Shown: positions 14,807 through 14,883 of the stretch, piece after piece
How the letters are laid out: each line of letters opens with the position of its first letter
Numbering within the stretch: position 1 is the stretch's first letter
Origin: Ignavibacteriota bacterium
Lineage (GTDB): Bacteria; Bacteroidota; Ignavibacteria; Palsa-1295
Assembly: GCA_025357895.1 (NCBI GenBank)
Contig: JANYLL010000370.1
Span: 1-14,883, forward strand
Length of the DNA stretch: 14,883 nt
Reading direction: 5' to 3'
Notes under the pieces: generated by a model
The model's input: the letters and a program-made list of their open reading frames with translations, nothing else
Database searches by the model: none
What the model was told of the DNA's origin: nothing
Program-made: the position numbers and the translations under genes

Positions 14807-14868
14807 CCGAAACGAAATGGTTTACATACTTGTACGTCCAATACGGGTATGTGCCATTCCGTTTTCGG
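14807..14868 (-). terminator. long imperfect hairpin upstream of the fibre gene
   Basis: Arms 14807-14820 and 14854-14868 pair imperfectly as CCGAAACGAAATGG against CCATTCCGTTTTCGG. A second stem ACATAC/GTATGT (14824-14829 and 14847-14852) continues the hairpin. On the minus strand the hairpin is followed by GTTTTATTTC. It may be a terminator for a gene beyond the right edge, or an attenuator for the fibre gene. The window ends 15 bases later. Confidence 0.4.
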
Positions 14869-14883
14869 ATTGGTATGCGCCTT

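Overview
The window reads as chromosomal DNA from a member of the FCB superphylum (Bacteroidota/Chlorobiota/Ignavibacteria/Kapabacteria side). Two large proteins end in a type IX secretion (T9SS) type A sorting domain, Obg stops right after its G domain with no C-terminal OCT domain, ribosome binding sites are mostly weak, and the mix of Asp-box propellers, cohesin-like domains and dispersed extragenic repeats fits uncultured lineages of that group. A Kapabacteria/Ignavibacteria-like source is an inference, not proven by the sequence.

Left end (1-1016): the 3' part of obg and the fluoride channel gene crcB/fluC run on the + strand and meet a tRNA-Leu(CAA) on the - strand. Everything else is on the - strand.

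Housekeeping block (1063-6285, read right to left): a FAHD1-like fumarylacetoacetate-hydrolase family enzyme, a membrane family 2 glycosyltransferase overlapping by ATGA an outer-membrane-barrel-like protein, yajC, bifunctional ribBA with a clear intrinsic terminator, and greA. A nested pair of inverted-repeat elements fills the yajC-ribBA gap, and another dispersed-type palindromic element sits at 6366-6437.

Accessory block (6441-14777): a tandemly duplicated two-gene module. Each copy has an adhesin/fibre-like secreted protein followed directly by an Asp-box-propeller protein carrying a choice-of-anchor-D/ASH-like domain, a cohesin-like domain and a T9SS sorting domain. In the right copy the fibre protein has about 35 glycine-rich SFIGGGxxNxI-type repeats in strict two-type alternation, and is broken by a -1 frameshift at a run of seven G (13937-13943). 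In the left copy the fibre protein has kept the signal peptide, the start of the head and the C-terminal domain but has lost almost the whole array. The two modules share almost identical leaders and head sequence, so the duplication is recent or maintained by gene conversion. The most unusual features are the putatively phase-variable, alternating-repeat fibre, its array-less paralogue, and their pairing with T9SS-sorted propeller proteins: a candidate cell-surface or filament system not covered by a family I can name.
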